A stretch of 64,000 nt of DNA from Nematostella vectensis (GCF_932526225.1 NC_064041.1:5762046-5826045), one strand, 5' to 3'; shown: positions 10,497 to 23,600, counted from the stretch's first letter. Notes: a model not told the origin generated them from the sequence alone. Numbers and translations are program-made.

Positions 10497-10578
<82 letters not shown>
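10497..10578. repeat. (GA)n microsatellite
   Basis: About 80 bases of GA dinucleotide with one GG interruption near 10538, abutting the assembly gap. Confidence 0.98.
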
Positions 10579-10580
<2 letters not shown>

Positions 10581-11506
10581 GTCTCAAATTTGAGAATGCT
10601 TATGACATCCACAAAGTTCTAGCCTTGTCGAATGACAGAATTGGAAACCCGGGATTCCGCATACATTTAAAAATAGGTGTTAGATATGTTGTCAGTGCAA
10701 ATACCAATAAGCAAATTGCAGTTCTGCAATTAAAGACACCATGGGACTCGGGCACACTTTCTTTCTCGCGCCGTGCTCCCTGTGTGCCCGATCTCCGCGA
10801 CACCCTGGGTCCCCGAGAATAGGGACTCGTCAAATTTCTACTGAATGTAAAAAAATGTGGATATAAGTTCTGCGATTATATTACTTATAATCTTCATTCT
10901 TACCAATAATTATACCCATAAGCAGTGATTGGTTCTTGGAGCCGCATTCGTCATTTGTCCTGACAATTACGTATATTTAAATACTGAAATAGGTGTATAT
11001 TTTGTATCTGTGTATACCACGAAAAAAAATGTAGAAAACACTTAACACCCATTTCTATGAAGCCTTCCCTCTCTTCTCAAGGGAAAAAAAATTTAAATAT
11101 TTTTTTGAAAATTATGGCTCTCTTCATAATCCCTCTTTTTTCCTGTTCCTAAGACAGCAAAAGTTTTACAGCAATTGAAGCACTGTAAAAATATATTTTA
11201 TTTCTTTAACACTCATAAAATAGCACAAAACTTTGGCTCTCAGTAAACAATTTCTCAATCTTGATTAAGGCGTATATTGATTAATATATTGATTAATTAC
11301 TCCTTTAAAATACATTACGGGTCAAAGATTTCACAGTCCAACATTCAGTCCGGTCAAGGATTTTGCCTCTACTCGAATCTCTAATTGCTTGAAAAGCACT
11401 TAAAGAAAAAGCTAAAATATGTCGTTAAAAGCGAAAACAAGGAGTAGTATAGCAAGGTGTAACAGGAATAAGTTGGTATTGTTTGAACTGACCTGAAGAA
11501 AGCAAG
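10579..11506. other. Intergenic DNA before L3, no gene seen
   Basis: AT-rich sequence with poly-A runs. The L3 promoter should lie in its right part, but I see no clear TATA box. Confidence 0.4.
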
Positions 11507-13340
11507 ATGAAGGTTTTGCTCTGTATTGTTGGCCTTTGTGCCTTAGTGTCCTCGACGCTAGCAGGTATTTGTTGCATTTTTATGGGTATTTAGAACATCA
11601 AGAAAGAAGGAAAAAAAAATAATTCATGATCTCAAATTCTACTTAACTGATAAAAGGCGCTATTCTCTGATGCGAACGATGCGACCATGTTATTGGAGCA
11701 ACGAGATAGTAACATACTATATTTTATTTGATTTATTTTTATTACTTGAAAAAAAAATCTCTCACAAAACAAAGTTTTTCATAGCCCACAAAACCTCAAA
11801 GGCTTTGTAATTATTGAAAGTTATAACAGAGAGAGATGAGCGTTTAAATTTTCATTCGTACCATAACCTGCTTTTTCTGGTATGTTTTTTCGCACTTGCA
11901 TGTTTTTGTTCGCGCATATTTTCCATTTTTGTTGGAAACTCAGTAAAACTCTGTTTAAAAGTTAGTACAATGCGGGATATTGCGGAATGCATCTCTCACA
12001 TCGAGTGGGTGGAGATAGATTTTAAACCCTGCTTTTTCGATTCGGAATGTTCGGACTGCTATCATTACATATAAAGAAATTTCTTATATAATAGCTTATG
12101 TAGACTAGCTTGTCGTCGCGCATTTTACTGATACAACCCCTCTTGTTTTCGCGGCGAACTTATCTGTACCCTCGGTACCATAGAGACTCCAGACTTCTCT
12201 CGTCCAGAGACACTCAGCCAAAATGCTGTTACGAAGCAAATTCAACACAAAATAGGCGATAAAGAAACCAACACAACAATTTCGAAATATGTTTGGTATT
12301 TCAAAATAGCCTGTAGTCAAATAGAGCTATATCATATTCAGCTGATTTCAAATTTGTTTTCAGTGAACCTGAGTACTATTTGTAAAAATAGAGCGGATGG
12401 AAATTACCCCCATCCGGACTTCTGCAAAATGTACATCGCGTGCTCTAACGGGATCGCGTACGAGATGCCATGTCCCGCGGGACTCAACTGGAACGACGAA
12501 AAGAAGTACTGCGACTGGCCATTCAATGCTCCGTGTGAAGGTTGGTATTACACTCTTTTTCACTCACATTCAGTACACCTTGTTTTTCGTTTCACGCTTC
12601 GTGTGGACGCGGATCGTTTTGAAAACGGAACAAAAAGGTTGCGGTTTCAAACGAAAACTGTTACGTGGGGTCAGGGTCTCAAAACTTGCCTTTTGGTTTA
12701 CGTCATTCAAAATCCTTTAAGAGTTTTCATTGGTCAGCTAATCACACCATCTCTCCACAAGGTGCTTGACCAACCAAAAACATCTAAATGTAATTCCATT
12801 TGAATGACGGAAGCAAGAAAGCGGTTGTTTGAATTTATCGCGTTATACTGAAAATCGGAGTGATCGTTTACATATTACAAAATGTCTCTTTGTAATCTCT
12901 GTCCCACAAGAGCAGTTGGTCTTCTTCTCGTAAAACAAGGATAATGTACTTCAAACTCTGATTTTAACTCTTCTTTTAACTCTTTATAACACACACTAAA
13001 ACCAAAAATACCACTAACCACGGAAACCTATAGAAGGCTGATTTTCTCCAAATTCTTCTCACCAGTCATTATCATTTGCGAGCACCAGACAGACACGGTG
13101 CAGTGCCCTGTTGGTAAGACGATTGACATCTCGTACGCAAACTACGGCCGTACATCCCCCGGTTCTGTATTTTGCCCTCATCCTTCCATAAAAACGACGA
13201 ATTGCGTCTCCAGCTCTGCGGCGATCCATACCGCGTGTCAAGGGAAGACCTCGTGCACGCTTCATGCTTCGAACTCGGTGTACGGTGACCCGTGTGTCGG
13301 CACGTTCAAGTACATCCAGGTCCAATACAAGTGCATCTAG
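11507..13340 (+). CDS. L3: secreted protein with chitin-binding (peritrophin-A) and SUEL lectin domains
   Basis: Three coding exons: 11507-11564, 12364-12540 and 13066-13340, all phase-1 junctions; 169 residues. Exon 1 is 58 bases, the same length as in L2, and gives a signal peptide (MKVLLCIVGLCALVSS). Exon 2 is a six-cysteine CBM_14 domain beginning ICKNRADGNY. Exon 3 is a SUEL lectin domain with CEHQTDTVQC, YANYGR, GDPCVGTFKYI and a cysteine next to the end. The short basic exon of L2 was not found here. About 65 bases of the chitin-binding exon and about 165 bases of the SUEL exon are almost identical to L2, while the start of the same SUEL exon differs clearly. Role by family: extracellular glycan and chitin binding. 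Confidence 0.87.
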
Positions 13341-13706
13341 GTAGGCTCAGAACGCATTTACCATCTTTTATTATAGCCGCCCCTCTCCCCCATTCTCCCC
13401 TTCTACACGTTCCATCTATGCTCTTGACAAAAAAGGCCATTTTGGCAAGACCATATTTTTGTCATGTTGTCGCCCTATAAAATAGCAAGCATCCAATTCC
13501 AGGCTGATTTGGGAAAGCTATTGTGATATAAAAAATTAATATATAACATAAAATAATATACATGATTGATGTATAAGACTCTGTTTCCAGGTAGTTATTT
13601 TGTGTTATTATGAAATAAGTTGGGATAAGATGATAAGAATGCGAGTGGCAGCTAAGTTTTTTTTTTCTTTCTTGGTTGTTTCTGATTTTCTCTCTTCTTT
13701 CTACAG
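13341..13706 (+). other. Probable 3' UTR intron of L3
   Basis: The TAG stop is followed immediately by GTAGGC. An acceptor CTTTCTACAG ends at 13706, and AATAAA lies about 17 bases further on, which would make a very short last exon. Confidence 0.5.
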
Positions 13707-13739
13707 ATCGCCATTCTTCGAAAATAAATAAATAGCATC

Positions 13740-14100
13740 CAAGTAGAGACAAGCAGATAAGATAATTTGGACCTGAATAAGATAATCTCAGGTGCTGTAT
13801 TGGCGACATGTTTTAACTGAATAATAAAATGGCATTTACATAAATTATCAAAAGTTTTTTTTAACGCAGCCAAATAGATTAGTTGTTCTGTATAACGCAT
13901 GCCCGAGTTGGGAAAGGTTCTCAATAGACTAAGTGTCCGACCGTTTTCAATTTATTCAAATAACCCAGTAAATTGTCAACCTAGTCCTAGTGAGTTCAAA
14001 GTATTCTATATTTGCTGAAAAGGGCAAGCGTTTCTGGGTTGAATTTTGTGTTCGAAAATGTTATGTATTCCGTTGCACATAATACACTATAATATCGTGA
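13740..14100. other. Intergenic, no gene seen
   Basis: AT-rich sequence with no coding signal between the L3 polyadenylation region and the minisatellite. Confidence 0.4.
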
Positions 14101-14880
14101 CGCTTAGGATGAGGAAAGAAGTGGAAATTTGTAAAGTGACAAGCTCATGGATGAGGAAGGAGGAATATTGTAAAGTGACAAGCTCATGGATGAGGAAGGA
14201 GGAATATTGTAAAGTGACAAGCTCATGGATGAGGAAATTTGTAAAGTGACAAGCTCATGGATGAGGAAATTTGTAAAGTGACAAGCTTATGGATGAGGAA
14301 ATTTGTAAAGTGACAAGCTCATGGATGCGGAAGGAGGAAATTTGTAAAGCTCGTGAATGAGAAAGAGTGGAAATGTGACTAGAGTGATAAGCTGGTGGAT
14401 GTGGATGGAAGTGCAAATGTTTAAAGTGATAAGCTCGTGGATGTGGAAGGAAGTGAAAAATCTGTTAAGTGATAAGCTCGTGGACGAGGAAGTGGAAAAT
14501 CTGTAAAGTGATAAGCTCGTGGACGAGAAAGTGGAAAATGTGTCAAGTGATAAGCTCGTGGACGAGAAAGTGGAAAATGTGTCAAGTGATAAGCTCGTGG
14601 ATGGGGAAGTGGAAAATGTGTCAAGTGATAAGCTCGTGGACGAGAAAGTGGAAAATGTGTCAAGTGATAAGCTCGTGGATGGGGAAGTGGAAAATTTGTT
14701 AAGTGATAAGCTCGTGAATGAGGAAGTGGAAAATGTGTCAAGTGATAAGCTCGTGAATGAGGAAGTGGAAAATGTGTCAAGTGATAAGCTCGTGGATGAG
14801 AAAGAAGGTGGAAATGTGTCAATAGATAAGCTCGTGGACGAGGAAGTGGAAAATGTGTCAAGTGATAAGCTCTCAAATAA
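14101..14880. repeat. Minisatellite of about 30-39-bp units (AAGTGATAAGCTCGTGGATG)
   Basis: The left part has shorter units (GTGACAAGCTCATGGATGAG). The right part has 39-base units reading VENVSSDKLVDEE in one frame. That frame is broken by TAA in units near 14475-14510, and other frames are also open, so I do not call a gene. Confidence 0.88.
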
Positions 14881-15560
14881 TGGAGAAAATGAAAGGAACC
14901 GGTATGAGTTTTAACGATAAAGAACACATCAATAAGGGTGTTTATAGCAGAGCCCCTTGCCTAAGAAACGGTGGTATATAGAAAATATGGTAACAAATAT
15001 TGGTAACCCATCGACTCGAGTTTTGTTGACGCGGTGTCCGTCTCCAAAAAGCATCGTATGACAACCAGATTTGGCAGGTGTCATGTATTGTCAAGGGAGG
15101 TGTAGAACTGTGGTCACGTGGATTGTAACGTCATCGATGACGCCACTAAACCCCTGCTTCGGCGCTTGTTTATTTAGGTGCAAAATGCATTGCGAAATAA
15201 AACCTAAAAGCAAAACACAACAAACACAATATTGTGTTTAGTGGGTACAGAAAAGAAAACAAAAAGTGACACAGTCATTGAATATTCCCAATTTTATTAA
15301 CTTTTATATTTATCTTACAAAAATTTAAACAAGAAGCTGGAGAGTGAGAGTGCACCCGTCGTTGTTCAGCAACTTAGCCATCATGACTATTACCCAGCAA
15401 CAAACACAAGACTAAAAGGGCGTGTCTCAATCCACCTAAACATAAGCTGTGCACTTTTGTTCTTCTTGAACCCCGTATTACTACCTATAAAACACAACTT
15501 TTTCAAGCCACGTACCCAGGGTACCAGAGACTCAAAGCTTTACTACCAAATGGACGCGAA
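14881..15560. other. Intergenic, no gene seen
   Basis: No coding or RNA signal recognised between two minisatellites. Confidence 0.4.
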
Positions 15561-15564
15561 CAGA

Positions 15565-16010
15565 CCCAGGGTAAAAGCGCTTGGAGCCTTTGAGGGTAAA
15601 AGCGCATGGAGCCTCTGAGGGTAAAAGCGCTTGGAGCCTCTGAGGGTAAAAGCGCTTGGAGCCTCTGACGGTAAAAGCGCTTGTGGAGCCTCTGAGGGTA
15701 AAAGCGATTGGAGCCTCTAAGGGTAAAAGCGCTTGGAGTCTCTGAGGGTAAAAGCGCTTTGAGCCTCTGAGGGTAAAAGCGATTGGAGCCTCTAAGGGTA
15801 AAAGCGCTTGGAGTCTCTGAGGGTAAAAGCGCTTTGAGCCTCTGAGGGTAAAAGCGCTTTGAGCCTCTGAGGGTAAAAGCGATTGGAGTCTCTGAGGGTA
15901 AAAGCGCTTGGAGCCTCTGAGGGTAAAAGCGCATGAAGCCTCTAAGGGTAAAAGCGCTTGGAGCCTCTGAGGGTAAAAGCGCATGAAGCCTCTGGCACCC
16001 AGGGTAAAAG
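15565..16010. repeat. 25-bp minisatellite, about 17 units
   Basis: Unit GAGGGTAAAAGCGCTTGGAG then CCTCT. The period is not a multiple of three, and two long minus-strand frames are open through it at once, as expected of a repeat that happens to lack stops rather than of a gene. Confidence 0.93.
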
Positions 16011-17375
16011 CCAATGGAAGCAGCGCCAAAATAACCCGCAATGCTTCGCATGTTTAAAGAAATAACGGTGTTAAAACAGAGCTGGCTCCAGCAATACTGA
16101 ATACATTGGCTATTGATGCTAGCGCTGTTTTCACAATGCTTTACAATTTTTCTTTGATATCCTTGATGGAGAAACTGATTCACTTACAAATGGTATTGTT
16201 ATCAGTGGCACAGTCCCTTCAGGATTTTAACGGCATAACTTAAAATATTTTAGTGTTTTTAGCGCTTCACAAAATCATGTGATATATATAGGTTTGGCAG
16301 CGAAATACTTTTTCTCTATGACACATCTATTTTACAGTTTGATTTTGGATTTACCATGTTTAACTCCCAATATGTTCATGAAATTCAGCACATGTTGTCT
16401 AAAAAGGAGGGGCAAGTCCAATACTAACGCCCCTCAGAGATCAATGTTATTTCGTATTGAATTGATCCTTTTAGCATGTTACTTATGTCATTAATGTATT
16501 ATTACCAGTAAATGCATTAGATGCTTTTGATAAATGTTGTCTTCAGCCCGTTGGCGAATCTCTCCGCTGAATAGTCAACCATCTACACTCCTTCGTTGTG
16601 TGACTGACATATAAAAAAATGGCAATTTCTTCCAAAATAAAGTCTTGTTAACTTCGGTAAGCTTGAATTTTTGGATAGAGATTCCTTATGCTATGTAAAC
16701 CAACATATCAAAAAGTGTTTTTTTTTCTAATGGATTCTTCTTCGAGATATGAGGCTTGAAGTGCAATTTTCAAATGTTCAAAGTATGAATTATCCTCGTT
16801 TTTAGGGAGAAGTCGGGCTCTGGTCAGAAATCAAGCCAACTTTGCTCGCAAATATCTAAATTTCATATCTTCTAAATTTCTTTAAAATTTGGAATTAAGC
16901 TTTTTGTCAGGGGAACTCCTTGTATGCGGAATCTTGACCTTATATATCTTGGAATTGAAGAATTGGAGAATTTCATGCCATTTTTTTGTTCTGTCTGTGT
17001 GACTTTGAAGGCTCTGGGCTGCTCTACCATGGAAGCCTTCTTCTTTTAAATAAAAAATCTCGTTCAATTCTTATAAGAATTTACCTTCAAATCTAATTAC
17101 GAAATCAGGGACAAAAACCTCTTCAAAACCTTTAGTTGCATAACAATTACAAAACCTTGAGTCCCTTATCTGGATACAAAACCACTAAAGAAGGCAAATC
17201 ACCTCTATCAAAACAATTCAAAACGAAAGCATTCCCTTTATAAAATTATGCTAAGAGCTTCAAGTGAAAATCTTCAAAAAATTCTCTGACCATTAATTTC
17301 TACTTGAAAGGTGACGAGGTACACATGCCCTCTCACGGTATGGTAGCACAAACTCTAGAAATGGTTAGGGCGTGA
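16011..17375. other. Intergenic, no gene seen
   Basis: AT-rich sequence downstream of the minus-strand death-domain gene. It may hold that gene's 3' end. Confidence 0.4.
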
Positions 17376-17379
17376 CGCG

Positions 17380-17600
17380 CTTACAGGACGGTCACGCCAT
17401 GGTCACGACATACCCGTGGACACAGACACGGTAGATTCACACAAGCACTAGATATGGCGTGGTCGTTCACGCCATGGTCATGAAATTCCCGTGACATCCA
17501 CGGAACAATTACAAGAAGGTCACGACATGGTCATGCCATGCCCGTGACACCCTCACAATGTTGTCACAGGATAGTCACGCCACAGCAACAAACTCGGGTG
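17380..17600. repeat. Irregular palindrome-rich repeats (TCACGCCATGGTCA)
   Basis: TCACGCCATGGTCACG at about 17392, TCACGCCATGGTCATG at about 17468 and TCACGACATGGTCATGCC at about 17519 each precede a CCCGTG(G)ACA motif. They lie just past the stop codon of the minus-strand death-domain gene, so they may be in its 3' UTR. Confidence 0.6.
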
Positions 17601-17623
17601 AAGTTACTCAACTATTGCAATGT

Positions 17624-20600
17624 CTACTTGTCCTCCTCCGATACTAGTTCCTCTTCTTCCCCCTCCTCCTTGACCGGCTCCGGTGGCAGGCAGTTGTTGT
17701 CCTCGAGAATGGATCTGATGTCGTCCCCTAAAGACATACACCCGAGTTGAAAGCCATACCCACGGAATTAATGCACATTACATCCATAATAAGTGATAGA
17801 TATTAACAAGAAAACCCATGGAAGGCATCGAGGACGCTGACCCAAAATCCCCAAAGCACCACACGATAAATACCCGAGCACCACATGAAAAATACCCGAG
17901 CACCACATGAAAAATACCCGAGCACCACACGATAAATACTCGAGCACCACATGAAAAATACCCCGAGCACCACGCGATAAATACCCGAGCACCACATGAA
18001 AAATACCCGAGCACCACACGATAAATACCCGAGCACCACATGAAAAATACCCCGAGCATCACGCGATAAATACCCGAGCACCACATGAAAAATACCCGAG
18101 CACCACACGATAAATACCCGAGCACCACATGAAAAATACCCGAGCACCACACGATAAATACCCGAGCACCATATGAAAAATACCCGAGCACCACACGATA
18201 AATACCCGAGCACCACATGAAAAATACCCGAGCACCACACGAAAAATACCCGATCACCACACGAAAATACCCGAGCACCACATGAAAATACCCGAGCACC
18301 ACACGATTAATACCCGAGCACCACATGAAAATACCCGAGCACCACATGAAAAATACCCGAGCACCACACGAAAAATACCTGAGCACCACACGAAAAATGC
18401 CCGAGCGGCACACGAAAATTACCCGAGCACCACACGATGAATACCCGAGAACCACACGAAAATTACCCAAGTTCACACAAGCGATTTTCAGAACATTTTC
18501 TCGAGCACCACATAAACATCAAACGAGTATCAAACGATCGACCTACGATTAAAAAGTTTCTGATCATTTTCCCCCGAACACCACCTGAACATTGTACGAC
18601 TACCACATAAGCGACTCGATATTTAAGTGTCTACACTATTTTCCCCGAGCACTAACTAAACATTATACGAGTACAAAATAAGTGACTCGAGATTTAAGTC
18701 AAAAAGCGATCACCTTATGAGCAACTTTAAAACGAAGTGAGACTACAATATTTTCCCCGAGTTCCACACGAATATTGCACAAGTACAACATCAACAAGTC
18801 AAGATTGAAAGTGATTCTACAATATTTTTTCGGGCACCACCCGAAATTTGCTCGATAGCCACACGAGAGACTTACGATTAAAGTGCTTCTCGAGAATCTG
18901 TATAACATCCTGCCTCTTCATGGCGACGAGGGCAAGTATGAGCTCCTCCACGGTCACGTCCGGCTCACACTCCTCCATACTCCGCAGCAACAAGGCAGTG
19001 GGACTCTTGCTACCAGCTGATTGGAAGATAGAGCACTTGGACACAGGAACCCCGAGCTGGACGGCTAACTCGCGCCAGCCCCCCGCGGTACTATCGTCAT
19101 TAAGGTAGTCCGTGAGCTCGTCCATGAAGTCTGCATCATCTAAGATTGCTTTGACGGGATCGTCGCCTGGAAACAGAGAACAGTTCAAATAAACTTTATC
19201 GTTATAGTAAAGTAGGGAAACGTTTAAGCGATACAAGATAGTAAAGGTCAAATATTTGCGACTCGCGAGAACCTTTCCTCGTAGCTTACCGTAGATAGTG
19301 CTTCAAACAAATTATTATTAATAATAAAAAAAACATTTCAGCCGCAATAGGGAACTTGCGCTAAGAGATCACGTGACTGTTTGGGTGGCAAACTAGCGCG
19401 CGCTCAGTCTTTTAGCGGCAAAATAACAGCAACAAAAACAACTTATTCAGCGCTTTTTTTCAGAAAGGGTTTAGTTTCATTTGAAAATGTAATTTCTTCG
19501 TCAATCTCTGGTGTGACGGGCGCAGTCATTTCTGATTTTTTTGTTTGTTGGATCATTGTTTTGAATTTGCAACCCAAAAAGATCACGTGACCTCTTAGCG
19601 CAAGTCCCCTATGACAGTGCTGAATAACGTATGCGCATGCGCGTGTTCTGGCGAAAACAAACACAATCGTAGTGTTGACTCGTTCGAGTAAAGGTACGAA
19701 AGGCTGACTTCAGTCGCTGTTTCATATCAATATTTGGGTGACCTTAAAACCCGATCGGTCAATCTCTTGGAGGCCTGGGTCTAAGGACTTTATAGGATTA
19801 GTAAGAAAAATATTTGACCAAGCGAGCAAGTTTTGCTTAATAATTTTTGCCGGGAGTCTCAAATTGACAGGAATCAGTATTTTTCACCATGTTTTCTGGA
19901 GATCGGGGATCGGGAAAACTTTAGCTCTTCTAAATATGGGCATCTATGCCCATATAAGGTAATACCTACGAAGGACACTATCCGTGGGGAATATGTTTGA
20001 TATGGACTTCCTGTACAACATTAGAACCATACTGTACAAAAGATGACAGATTTGTTTGATAATAAGGGAGTCATAAAGAAAATTATAGCCTTAGGTTTGG
20101 TCTAGTTTTCTTAGCATTTGCCAAAATGTGACGGTTCGCCGGTAAAACGCTACCATTTTTAAACAAAAAGACTGCTTTAACCGCGCGGTACTGGAACTAG
20201 TCTTGCGTTTTTCAGCACTGTCGTCCCCTATTAGCTTCGAGGGTTCGGCGACTTACAATTTGTATATATATTTTTTCCTGGATATTTTTGTTCTGGGTAT
20301 TTTTTCTCTTATTTTGTTGTTGTTGTCGATCCATTGGGGTCCTGCAGATGAGAGGGATAGGAGAAGACCCCCCTTGCCAGCTCCATCTACTTTTAGCTAA
20401 CCTGCCTGCTCACAGGCCGGACAGCGCGTAACCATACTTACAATAAATCAGGACTTTTTTTACAACACTTCCTCAGCCAAACATTATGGCCACTTCCATA
20501 AATAACACTAGAGGAATAACAAAGGCACCATCTGGTCCATATTAGGGTCCTTAAGCAAGGACGGCGACGACGGCTAGGACAACGCGATCGAAAAAGATGT

Positions 20601-23600
20601 TTTCGCGCGTGGCGATAAATAACAATTTAATTGCAATGGAATAAGAAAAACTTATTTTAGTCAGAGACAGATAAAAATAAACTAAGGATATTATTTTTAC
20701 AGTAGCGAACGTAATAAGTGGAGTTAACAGTGCAAACGTCCGCGTCCTTAATTGACCGTGAAACTTAACAGTTTTCACGGCATGGTTTTATGGAAAACGG
20801 CTGAAATGTATCAGACAGAACGCATTTCCACGTGATGCTATTGAATTCCGAATCAAATTCCATTGTTTTTTGCTATCGTCGTCCTCGTTGCAGTCGTCGT
20901 TGCTTAAGGCTCCTATTATTTGAGCAGAATCTATGCTTCTTCTTATGTACAGTATTTATAGTCCAAAGACCAAAAAAACGTTCCAAGTTTCAGCTTAAAG
21001 ACCAAGTACCATTTACCTGGAATTCCAGACGAATCCAGCACCTTGACCACGTCGTGTCTGTCCATTTCCTCGCACGCATCCCGGATCTCCTTGATCGTCA
21101 GGTCAGGGTCGTGAATTGGCAAGTACTTGAACAGTAACAGGGCGGAGTTGTGTCGCTGCTGGGTTCCAAAGTTACGGAACACTCGTCTAGGGATCTCCAT
21201 CTGAATGGCGAGGGATTTCCAGTTGCGCGTGTAACCTGGGTCGAGCTTCATGGCAATCCGGCCAAGGAGGTCTGTGTCGTCACGTTCTACAAGACTGCCA
21301 ATCACACTCTCGTTGCTTGTGATGCCCCCTGGGATTGGAAAAAGAGCAGTTAATAAACATGTCCATGATCAGCCTTTCTCAATTCGTCACCTTAACTGCA
21401 TATGTCTCACTACAAGAAACAAAACCAACTGGGAAGGTAACTCCCCTTCATTTAGGATTTTAAGGCACATTTTAGTTGAAGCCAATGCTGCTCTCGCTCG
21501 GCTCAGGAAAATGAACTCAGAGCCCTGTAAAGTGAAAGACAGCAAACAAAGACCTCTTGCTATTGAGCAAGATGACTCACGAGTCATTACAAGTGCTTAC
21601 TTGTCACACATCGTTCCAATATCTGTAGCACGTCCTGTCGTCCGATGGCTCTCAATCCATCCTTCATATCGCTTATCGTCAGCTGTGGCTTGGTAGCGGA
21701 CAGAAACATCATCATGTCCTCTGTTGGACTAGTCTCTGAGAACGAACTGCAGTGCTCATAGGCTTCAGGAGGTATGGCCAGGACCTCGGCCAGGTCGCGC
21801 CAGCACGGCACACCTCCATGCTGGTACTCCGTGTCAAGGCATTTGGCCAGATCTTCCAAGACTTTGGGATTGTTGGTAACAGCTTCTGACAACAGGTCAT
21901 CTGAAAAAAAAAAGGTTGTCGTCAATTGAAGCCGCTTTGTCACCAGTTTGCTTCCGGAGAGACAACGGAAACCTCAACCGTTAAGAGACAAAATAATCTA
22001 TTAGATTCCGCGCTATTTAACAGGCCATCCGCTGTAAATTATGAATCACATTCTTAAAGAAACCTCTAATAGACACACGTTATCGATTTTATCGATTTTA
22101 CTGTTACCGATTTTATAGAATTTTTGCAGAGTTGAATTTCAGTTCGAAAAATTGGTCACAAAAACAACTTTGAGACATTTTGTAAGGAGGCTTTCAGCGT
22201 TAGGTTTTGCGCTAGTGTAACCAGAAATAACACATCACAGAATTGGAAGAATTTAGAAACTTTTGTTTTTGCTTGAAGCATTATAGCGTATTCATAATAG
22301 AAGCCAGTTTCTTCAGTGCTAATACCACAACAGTTACAGCCAAATTCGTTGTTGCGCGCCACCGTTTTCAAAACTCTCAAACATTGCTGCGCTTTTGGAA
22401 CTGTCAATGATCACATCTCAGCACACAAAAAAAACAAAAAAAACACTCGCCATGTTAGCTTGCAACGCAGGCGTTTATCCTGTGTTACGAATCGCTCGAG
22501 GTTTTTTTCCCCCTATAAAACACCAGATAACTGAACTAGAAAACGGCTCAAGCTCGGAGCACCGAGTTTTCACCCCCCTCCAATGATTGAATATGTAATC
22601 ACGGGTGGCCCAGTGTGTTAGCGCGTCAGCGTATGGGGCCTCTCACCTCTGCTGAAACGGGTTCGATTCCCGGTCGAGAAATGATTAGTATCTTTCTGTT
22701 TCTCGGCCCTGAATTTGACTTGTTGGACGTATGTGAGCTTACTAGAAGCTTTAGCCTGCATAGCGGCTCCTCCCCTTCCCTTGAGCCGCTACACAGGCTA
22801 AGAAGCTTGCGTTCCTCAGTTCCACGATGGGTCAATCTTAATACAATTTGATTTTAAATGTAAACCGCTTCAAACATGGTTTGTATAAGCGCTATATTTA
22901 TCATCATCATCATCATCATCGTCATCGTCATCATTATCATTATCATTATTAATCGACAAATCAGAAAACTGTTTGTGTTTGGGACAACAACGAATTTGGC
23001 CATCATTAGATCCAGTGACAATAAAAAAGATGTTTTATGTTGTTTCACCTGGTAATAAGGGCAGCCTCAAGTTACTAAGAGGTGACTTGCTCGCTGGTAA
23101 GCCCTCCATACTCTTCTCAGGGCCACCCTTCACCTCCAAGTCTGATAGTCCACTATCAGAAGATGATATCTCTGTAATGAATAATCAACGTGCTGGTTTG
23201 TATCTTTAGGATTTAAACTTAAACTTAATCAGCCACCATTTTGTCATCCTAGCAAGTGTGAAAAAGCGTCTGTTTCAGTCGGCTGATTTGTGGAATCCAA
23301 TGCTTTATTTTTTATTGCATTTGATAAATAAAGTATTAGACTTATAATACATATTTATACGTATGTTTTCATATAAATAATTTAAGATTTTAACATATTA
23401 TGTGGCTTCCAATATTTAATGAAAACAATAACAAATAATAATATGTATACACGTGTTTTCATATAGATAATTCAAGATTTTAACACACTATGTGCATTCC
23501 AATATTTAATTAAAACAAAAACAAAGGTGTGGTTGACAAGGGAAATTTTAAGATACAAAAATGGATCTTTCATACAAAGGGTTTTTCTATGAGAACCAAG

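Noticed and set aside
10252-10622. Open frames across the N gap
   Set aside because: Translation of N and of a GA microsatellite; meaningless.
14421-14927. Minus-strand 168-codon frame and plus-strand VENVSSDKLVDEE frame
   Set aside because: Both come from one minisatellite. The plus frame has TAA stops in its left units and lacks splice partners.
15503-16183. Minus-strand 226-codon frame (RFYPQRLQALLPSE repeats)
   Set aside because: A product of the 25-bp minisatellite: another minus-strand frame is open over the same stretch and the period is not a multiple of three.
17778-18476. Minus-strand 232-codon frame (GIFHVVLGYLSCGAR repeats)
   Set aside because: An artefact of the 22-bp minisatellite within an intron; overlapping frames are equally open.
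1660-18480. CRISPR arrays among the tandem repeats
   Set aside because: Repeats are contiguous without unique spacers, and the genome is eukaryotic.
19738-19962. 74-codon plus-strand frame as a gene
   Set aside because: It lies inside a 285-bp inverted-end element and is frame-broken in the other copy.
22603-22690. tRNA gene
   Set aside because: The B box is good, but the acceptor stem does not pair and the sequence continues into a SINE body and an ATC tail.
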